From contig NZ_CP019724.1 of assembly GCF_002005225.1 (NCBI RefSeq), positions 7,606,001-7,670,000 on the forward strand: a DNA stretch of 64,000 nt, given 5' to 3'. The stretch comes from Streptomyces pactum (GTDB taxonomy: Bacteria > Actinomycetota > Actinomycetes > Streptomycetales > Streptomycetaceae). Positions 59,469 to 64,000 of the stretch are shown here, in pieces; within the stretch, counting starts at the first letter, position 1, and each line of letters opens with the position of its first letter. Made by a program: the position numbers and the translations under genes. The notes below the pieces were generated by a model. The model was not told the origin of the DNA, searched no databases, and saw only the letters and a program-made list of their open reading frames with translations.

Positions 59469-59849
59469 TCACGCCCCCTCGGGCACCCGGTCCAGGAAGC
59501 CGTACACGGCCCGGATGCGGTCCTCGCCGTCCAGCGTGACCACGTCGGACCCGGCCACCGGCGCCGACCCGTCGGCCTCGCTCACCAGCTCCCAGGAGAA
59601 GCGCACCGTGTCGTGATGCCCCTCCACGGCACCGGTCCGCCGGAAGAAGAAGCCGGGGAACTGCTCGTGCGCCGCCGCGATCACGGCCGCGATCTGCTCG
59701 TGGCCGCGGACGTCGGCGAGGGGGTCGGTGTAGCCGCCGTCATTGGTCCAGGCCGCCGCAACCGCCTTGGCGCGGGCGTCCGGCCCCGCGTTCCAGGCCT
59801 CGAAGTAGCGGGCGACGGCGTCGTCGTAGCGGCCGGTGGGTGCGGACAT
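59469..59849 (-). CDS. SnoaL-like polyketide cyclase/ester-binding fold protein
   Basis: 126 aa from ATG 59849. SnoaL-type sequence: VARYFEAWNAGPDARAKAVA, GYTDPLADVRGHEQIAAVIA, EGHHDTVRFSWELVSEADGS. The cone-shaped fold binds hydrophobic molecules; such proteins act in polyketide tailoring, ester hydrolysis or as binding proteins. No polyketide genes are nearby. Confidence 0.82.
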   Translation of the reverse strand: MSAPTGRYDDAVARYFEAWNAGPDARAKAVAAAWTNDGGYTDPLADVRGHEQIAAVIAAAHEQFPGFFFRRTGAVEGHHDTVRFSWELVSEADGSAPVAGSDVVTLDGEDRIRAVYGFLDRVPEGA

Positions 59850-60210
59850 GGCGATCGGCCTCCATTGCGGTGGTACGTGCTGGTCGGGTACCGGATTCCG
59901 GTCGCGGCGACCCGGTACCGCAACCATGCCCGCGCCCGTCGGCACCGTCGATTACCCCGGGGGTCATGCGGACGGCACACGCCGGGTCGCGAGGACGGGA
60001 ACGGGCGCCGCAGCGTTTCGGCCACCAACGGCCGTGAATATGCCAGGAGACTGGCCGGAAATTCATGGTGACAGTGGTTCAGTAGTGAACATACTCACCT
60101 CTAGGGCGTCTCACACCATGCGACGGCGCCCTCACGCACAGCACACGAGCCACACGGACTTCACGCCCGGCCGGCGGGTCGGCGGGCTGGGCGACGGGGG
60201 GAGGGGAGCG
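59850..60210. other. intergenic region upstream of the 60211 gene
   Basis: 361 bases. AT-rich parts around 60040-60120 may hold promoters for the divergent SnoaL and 60211 genes. No gene recognised. Confidence 0.5.
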
Positions 60211-60621
60211 GTGCACGACGAGTTCCTGTGCCATGTCACCGCCTACGGTGTCTGTGACGGCCGGCGCATCGGAGTCCCGCTGGGAACCTACCGGGCCCCC
60301 ACCCTCGCCCTCGCCCTGTGGTGGCTGCGCGACCGCGCCTCCTGGATCGCCGAGCGCCTCGATCCGCAGCCCGACACCCCGCACTTACCGCGCGGCGCCC
60401 TGACTCCGGTCGCCGACGACGCCCCCGACGTGCCGCGCGTCCTGCGCACCTGGTGCGCCGACGACGTGCAACAGGAGCTGGTCGCCGACGAGTTGGCAGC
60501 GGGGCGGCTGGTGCGCGTCGCGACCAGCGACGACACCACCGAGTACGAACTGATGGCCGAGTCCGTGGACGCCCTGCGCATGCAGCGGGCCTCTCCGCCA
60601 CTCGTCGTCCCCGTCGCCTGA
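60211..60621 (+). CDS. conserved Streptomyces hypothetical protein
   Basis: 136 aa from GTG 60211, chosen because GGAGGGGAGCG lies immediately upstream (a longer frame from ATG 60118 exists but lacks a ribosome site). Sequence VHDEFLCHVTAYGVCDGRRI, GVPLGTYRAPTLALALWWLR, VLRTWCADDVQQELVADELA; no domain recognised. Soluble. Confidence 0.6.
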   Translation: MHDEFLCHVTAYGVCDGRRIGVPLGTYRAPTLALALWWLRDRASWIAERLDPQPDTPHLPRGALTPVADDAPDVPRVLRTWCADDVQQELVADELAAGRLVRVATSDDTTEYELMAESVDALRMQRASPPLVVPVA

Positions 60622-60648
60622 GCCGCCCGAGCGCCTCCGGCGGCCTCC

Positions 60649-61932
60649 CTAGGACCGGGCAGCGGCCCGGCCACCCCGTCGGCCCGCCCACCGCGCGAGC
60701 AACGCGCCGAGGAACCCGGCGACGAGCCCCCACAGCAGGGCGAGACCGACCGCGCCCCACAGACGCGGCCGCAGGAACAGCCGGCCGGACAGCCCGCCGT
60801 CCAGGTCGCCGATGCCGAGCACCGACAGGCCGTAGTACGCGGAGATCCGGCCGACGAGGCCGATCATGAGGACCGTGAGCGCCAGCGCCACGGCCATGCG
60901 CACGGCGTGCAGCCAGACCGGCGTCCCGGCCGGAGAGCGGTACGCGAGGAGGAACCCGGCGGCCGGCAGCAGCAGCGCCGCGACCACCAGGAGCCACCAC
61001 CACCGCCCGTCGTGCTCGGTCAGCGTGCCGAGGTCGAGGGCCGAGACGTCCGGCGTGCGCAGCACCTCGTCGAGCACGTGCGGCATCGGCAGCCCGAACG
61101 GCCCCTCCACCCGCCCCTCCCAGGTGGCACCGAGGCCGATGGTGAGCGCGAGCCACGCCAGGTTCGGCAGACCGAGCAGGAGGACGGCGAAGGTGTCCGC
61201 CGGGTGGCCCCGCGTCCCGGCGACGACCAGGCCGACGACGACGCCGACGACGACGTACGCGAGCAGCAGGCAGACCATCGCGTACGCCGCCGGCCGCACC
61301 GAGGCCTGCCGGCGCAGCAGCCGTCCGGGCAGCGGCGCCCCGCGCGAGACCAGCAGGGCCAGCACCAGCACACCCGCCAGCCACAGCAGCCCGAAGAGGA
61401 CGGTCAGCGGCACGTCCGTGGTGAAACCGACCGTCGGGGTGACGCCGAACAGGTCGCCGAGGTCGTCGAGGACACCTTCGCCGAGGGACACCTCGAAGGT
61501 CTGCCGTGCGGCGAAGGCCAGCCCCAGGAGGGCGAGCAGCCACAGGACGGCGATCCGCCCGGCCCAGCTTGCCAGCTCCGGCGCACCGGTCACCGCCCGG
61601 TGGCGCAGCGGCCGCAGAAAGCCCCGGGCGATCACCAGCGCGCCGGTCAGCGTGACGGACAGCGGGAGCACGGTCAGCCCCGCGTCGGTGTCGGCGAACC
61701 CGCCCGCGTCGCCGGACAGTTCCAGCGCGCCGCCGACGGCGGTGACGACGGTGGCCGTGACGACCCGGGGGAAGGCGTTGTCGGGCAGGTCCGTGGCGCC
61801 GGCCGCCCAGAGCCCGAGCGCGGCCACGACACCCATGGCGACCAGCCCCGCCAGCACCGTGCCGAGGGCCTGGACCCAGCCGTGCCGGGCGGCTGCCCGG
61901 CCGGACGGGCCGGAGGATGTTCGCGAGCTCAC
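60649..61932 (-). CDS. streptophobe-type polytopic membrane protein
   Basis: 427 aa from GTG 61932. About ten hydrophobic helices, with Trp/Leu-rich segments such as WAGRIAVLWLLALLGLAFAA and RWWWLLVVAALLLPAAGFLL, and extracytoplasmic loops carrying TPTVGFTTDVP. It matches the recalled Streptomyces family annotated as streptophobe. Function unknown; no substrate-binding motif is visible. Confidence 0.72.
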   Translation of the reverse strand: MSSRTSSGPSGRAAARHGWVQALGTVLAGLVAMGVVAALGLWAAGATDLPDNAFPRVVTATVVTAVGGALELSGDAGGFADTDAGLTVLPLSVTLTGALVIARGFLRPLRHRAVTGAPELASWAGRIAVLWLLALLGLAFAARQTFEVSLGEGVLDDLGDLFGVTPTVGFTTDVPLTVLFGLLWLAGVLVLALLVSRGAPLPGRLLRRQASVRPAAYAMVCLLLAYVVVGVVVGLVVAGTRGHPADTFAVLLLGLPNLAWLALTIGLGATWEGRVEGPFGLPMPHVLDEVLRTPDVSALDLGTLTEHDGRWWWLLVVAALLLPAAGFLLAYRSPAGTPVWLHAVRMAVALALTVLMIGLVGRISAYYGLSVLGIGDLDGGLSGRLFLRPRLWGAVGLALLWGLVAGFLGALLARWAGRRGGRAAARS

Positions 61933-62184
61933 GCCGCCACGCTAAGCAGCCCGCCCCGGGCGCGCCCGCCGACAGGGCCGTCCGCGCCGGCCGGCGCGTG
62001 CGAACGGACTCGAGCGGTCCCGGTGATCCGGCCGCGACGGCCGCGACGGCCGGTACGGCCAGACGTGCGCGCGTGCTCGGCCGGGGTTGTTCGGACTGCG
62101 GCCGAGCCCGGTCGGGCCGGCCAGGTCCGCCGCGCGGCCGTGGGCGGTCGGTGCGGGGCGTCCGGTGTCCGGCGGGGGAGTGGC

Positions 62185-62601
62185 TCAGGGCGTGCGGATG
62201 ACGAGGGCGTGGTCGCCCAGCCCGAGCAGGTGGCCGGGCGGTACTTCGCCCCGGGTGGTGAAGACCGCGAGGACGCGGCCGGTCTCCGGATCGAACGCCG
62301 CGTCGAGCACCGTCCCGTGCTCGGTGCCCGCCTCCGTGAGGATCCGGTGGCCCAGCAGGTCGTGGTGGGGCGCAACCGCGTTCGGGGCCGAGGTGGGCGG
62401 ACGGACCCGGACGACGGTCGGGTCTATCGTGTGCACCGCGTCCCAGGGCAGCACGGTCTCCCTGCGGAAGCGGCCGCCGCGGAGCCGGACGTGGCTCACC
62501 GCGCCGGATGCGATGTCGACGGTCAGCGACGTCACGGTGCCGAGCGGCCCGTCCCCGCCCGGCGGCACCACCGGGAGGCCCCGTACCTCGGTGAACAGCA
62601 T
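62185..62601 (-). CDS. PRC-barrel domain protein
   Basis: 138 aa from ATG 62601 (GTG 62604 overlaps the upstream stop in a GTGA arrangement). Two PRC-barrel units: FTEVRGLPVVPPGGDGPLGT ... VLPWDAVHTIDPT and GHRILTEAGTEHGTVLDAAF ... GHLLGLGDHALVIRT. PRC barrels occur in RNA-processing and photosynthetic proteins; small actinobacterial ones are of unknown function. It follows and overlaps the longer PRC-barrel gene. Confidence 0.8.
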   Translation of the reverse strand: MLFTEVRGLPVVPPGGDGPLGTVTSLTVDIASGAVSHVRLRGGRFRRETVLPWDAVHTIDPTVVRVRPPTSAPNAVAPHHDLLGHRILTEAGTEHGTVLDAAFDPETGRVLAVFTTRGEVPPGHLLGLGDHALVIRTP

Positions 62602-63188
62602 CACGGCGGCGAGCCCCTCCAGTGCCCGGGTACACCGCCGACCAGGGCAGTGAAGCCCGGCAGGTCGTCCGCGACGTGCCGGACCGCGTCCGCGGGCAGG
62701 ACGAGGGCCCGGCCGCTGACCGTGAGCGTCTCACCGCGCGGCACGTACACCCGGCGCCGGTGCCGGGACGGACCGGGGGCGAAACCCCGGCTCGCGGTCA
62801 CCCGGAAGCCGACGACCCGCCCGCCGGTGCCGCCCTCCACCACGACGTCGAGCACCGTGCCCACCTCGGTGCCCGACTCCGTCAGCACCCTCGCCCCCAG
62901 CACCCGGGACCGCAGGGTGGTCTGCTGCTCCACCATCATGACCGCGGCGCTCACCAGTCCCCGCCGGTCGAGGATCATCACCGCGTCGTGGCCCAGCGCG
63001 TGTACGGCCGACCACGGCAGACCCTCCTTCATCGGGCCGGACAGCAGCCCCCGCCCGGTCAGGGTGAAACCGGTGATCCGGCTCGCGGCGGCGTCGCATA
63101 CGGTGTCCTTGACGTGCGCGACGGCGTCGCCGCCGAGGGTCACCACCGGCCGGGTGGTGAGGCTTCGCACGGTCATCAGTTCCTTCAT
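62601..63188 (-). CDS. double PRC-barrel protein
   Basis: 195 aa from ATG 63188. First barrel TVRSLTTRPVVTLGGDAVAH ... PWSAVHALGHDAVMI and second ARVLTESGTEVGTVLDVVVE ... VSGRALVLPADAVRHVADDL. It is the first gene of a two-gene PRC unit. A SigB-like promoter variant and GGGAAGGG ribosome site lie upstream, so expression may depend on a stress sigma factor. Confidence 0.78.
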   Translation of the reverse strand: MKELMTVRSLTTRPVVTLGGDAVAHVKDTVCDAAASRITGFTLTGRGLLSGPMKEGLPWSAVHALGHDAVMILDRRGLVSAAVMMVEQQTTLRSRVLGARVLTESGTEVGTVLDVVVEGGTGGRVVGFRVTASRGFAPGPSRHRRRVYVPRGETLTVSGRALVLPADAVRHVADDLPGFTALVGGVPGHWRGSPP

Positions 63189-63212
63189 CGCACACCCTTC
63201 CCGCACCCTCGG

Positions 63213-63237
63213 GTTCCCCGCGCCACTGTGACGATGC
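63213..63237 (-). promoter_or_regulatory. SigB-type promoter variant of the PRC-barrel unit
   Basis: Minus strand GCATC (63237-63233), 14-nt spacer, GGGAAC (63218-63213), then 24 nt to ATG 63188. Confidence 0.35.
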
Positions 63238-63257
63238 CCGCAGTCCGAAAAGACGGG

Positions 63258-63282
63258 GACTGCGAGGCCGGGCTCGGGGTAC
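63258..63282 (+). promoter_or_regulatory. SigB-type promoter of the anti-sigma gene
   Basis: GACTG (63258-63262), 14-nt spacer, GGGTAC (63277-63282). TSS expected near 63290, leaving a leader of about 44 nt. Confidence 0.45.
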
Positions 63283-63333
63283 GAGGACAGGTGCAGCAGC
63301 GTCCGGCCAGTCCGGCTTCCGAGAGAGAAACGC

Positions 63334-63789
63334 ATGACCGAGTACCTGGACGGGGCAGTGATACCGACCGGTTTCGACGTACCCGTTGAACCGCTGAGGC
63401 GGGCGGCACACTACTCCGGTGAGCCGGGATGCATAGCGGAGGCCCGTTCCTTCGCCTCGCTCTTCCTCGACCAGTTGAGGACCGAGTGGTGCGCCACGGT
63501 CGGCCCGCGCGCCGACGGGGCCGTGCTCCTCGTGGTGAGCGAGCTGATCACCAACGCCGACCGCCACAGCAAGGGGCCGTACATCCTGGAGCTGGAGGGC
63601 ACGGGCACCTCGGTGGCGGTCACCGTCTACGACAGCAGCGGCGCGGTTCCGCAGCGTTTCCCCCGCGACCCAGAGCGCGTCGGCCGGCACGGCCTGGAGA
63701 TCGTCCACGCCCTGGCCAACGCGGTCGTCGTCGAACGCGTTCCGGTCGGCAAGCGGGTACGCGCCGTGGTGCCGCTCACCGAGGCGTGA
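63334..63789 (+). CDS. ATP-binding anti-sigma factor (RsbW/HATPase) protein
   Basis: 151 aa from ATG 63334. The N-box VLLVVSELITNADRHSKGPY and the G2-like VGRHGLEIVHALANAVVVER are clear; the G1 box (VYDSSGAVPQRFP) is weaker than the usual DxGxG. It fits actinobacterial HATPase_c proteins that act as anti-sigma or anti-anti-sigma kinases. It converges with the sigma-factor gene at the window end, from which its own promoter would be read if it belongs to that SigB-like family. Confidence 0.82.
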   Translation: MTEYLDGAVIPTGFDVPVEPLRRAAHYSGEPGCIAEARSFASLFLDQLRTEWCATVGPRADGAVLLVVSELITNADRHSKGPYILELEGTGTSVAVTVYDSSGAVPQRFPRDPERVGRHGLEIVHALANAVVVERVPVGKRVRAVVPLTEA

Positions 63790-63798
63790 AGAACGTGC

Positions 63799-63822
63799 CG
63801 CCCCACTCCTGAGCGTGGGGCG
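63799..63822. terminator. hairpin between convergent anti-sigma and sigma genes
   Basis: CGCCCCAC (63799-63806) pairs with GTGGGGCG (63815-63822) around an 8-nt loop; 10 bp after the anti-sigma stop. Confidence 0.6.
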
Positions 63823-63850
63823 ACACCGGCGTCGTCCGCGTCCTCGTCCC

Positions 63851-64000
63851 TCAGGCGCAGCCCAGCTCGCCCAGCATGCCCTCGCGCAGCCGGGTGATGA
63901 TCCGCTTGATCAGCCGGGACACGTGCATCTGCGAGCAGCCGAGCTGTTCGCCGATCTCCGCCTGGGTGGCCTCCTCCACGAACCGCATGTGGATGATCTG
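63851..64000 (-). CDS. SigB/SigF-family RNA polymerase sigma factor, C-terminal end
   Basis: Only the last 49 codons are in the window. Sequence QIIHMRFVEEATQAEIGEQL, GCSQMHVSRLIKRIITRLRE is region 4.2 of the SigB/SigF/SigG group (helix-turn-helix for the -35 element). The protein ends in LGELGCA. Neighbouring anti-sigma gene and the recalled gene order suggest a SigL-type stress/development factor, but 49 residues cannot fix this. Confidence 0.8.
   Translation of the reverse strand, partial: QIIHMRFVEEATQAEIGEQLGCSQMHVSRLIKRIITRLREGMLGELGCA

Noticed and set aside
1..64000. tRNA, rRNA, insertion sequence, prophage or biosynthetic cluster
   Set aside because: No cloverleaf-like sequence, transposase, integrase, phage structural gene, PKS/NRPS or terpene-synthase motif was seen in any frame.

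Overview
The window is high-GC actinobacterial chromosome and almost certainly Streptomyces. It carries a long chaplin with a sortase signal, an NsdA/NsdB-type regulator, DUF397, DUF6479 and streptophobe-type proteins, a GH19 chitinase behind DasR-like sites, a soluble Ser/Thr kinase with TPR repeats, and many GTG starts and GTGA-coupled genes. From memory, the combination nsdB / chpB / chiF / sigL-like genes matches one region of the S. coelicolor right arm; this was not checked against any database. No tRNA, rRNA, CRISPR array, insertion sequence, prophage or biosynthetic megasynthase was seen.

Layout. 1-1.2 kb: end of a hemolysin III gene, then a hairpin-rich leader and a MerR-type protein. 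1.25-4.7 kb: a regulator-first operon for L-carnitine breakdown (XRE-TetR hybrid regulator, BKACE cleavage enzyme, carnitine 3-dehydrogenase, thioesterase). 4.7-5.6 kb: decayed catabolic genes (SDR and FAH remnants). 5.7-8.7 kb: NfeD, SPFH and TerC membrane genes and a zinc-ribbon protein. 9-13.8 kb: an AraC/GyrI regulator, a DUF3152 metalloprotease-like protein and a response regulator / histidine kinase / GerMN-lipoprotein operon. 13.8-14.5 kb: more remnants (AroM-like, CaiB-type). 14.5-20 kb: accessory respiratory genes ctaD-ctaF converging on qcrB, with small stress or copper-type proteins. 20-36.7 kb: mixed housekeeping and accessory genes (MpaB oxygenase, TPR kinase, FAD oxidoreductase, exported serine hydrolase, acyl-CoA ligase, Usp, peptidoglycan amidase, phosphotransferase).

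36.7-45 kb: a repeat-rich divergent promoter driving an NsdB-type regulator, then a PAS-pseudophosphatase, an oxidoreductase, a baeRF-type protein, an exported peptidase and chaplin chpB. 45-64 kb: mainly single-gene units (deaminase, epimerase, acyl-CoA dehydrogenase, aldehyde dehydrogenase, MerR-methyltransferase fusion, chitinase, aldo/keto reductases, adenosine deaminase, PRC-barrel proteins), ending with an anti-sigma-type ATPase convergent with the 3' end of a SigB-family sigma factor gene.

Main threads. (1) Several genes (ctaD, a qcrB variant, DUF6479, DUF2795, the anti-sigma gene) are preceded by SigB-type promoter matches, G-N-N-T-N then 14 nt then GGGTAC or GGGAAC. At ctaD, qcrB and the DUF6479 gene the -10 lies only 9-10 nt from the start codon, which suggests leaderless mRNAs. 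(2) A five-copy 14-bp tandem array and helically phased TGGCG repeats sit between the phosphotransferase and nsdB. (3) Three separate remnant zones record loss of catabolic and transport genes. Functions are read from motifs and recalled family features, not from searches.
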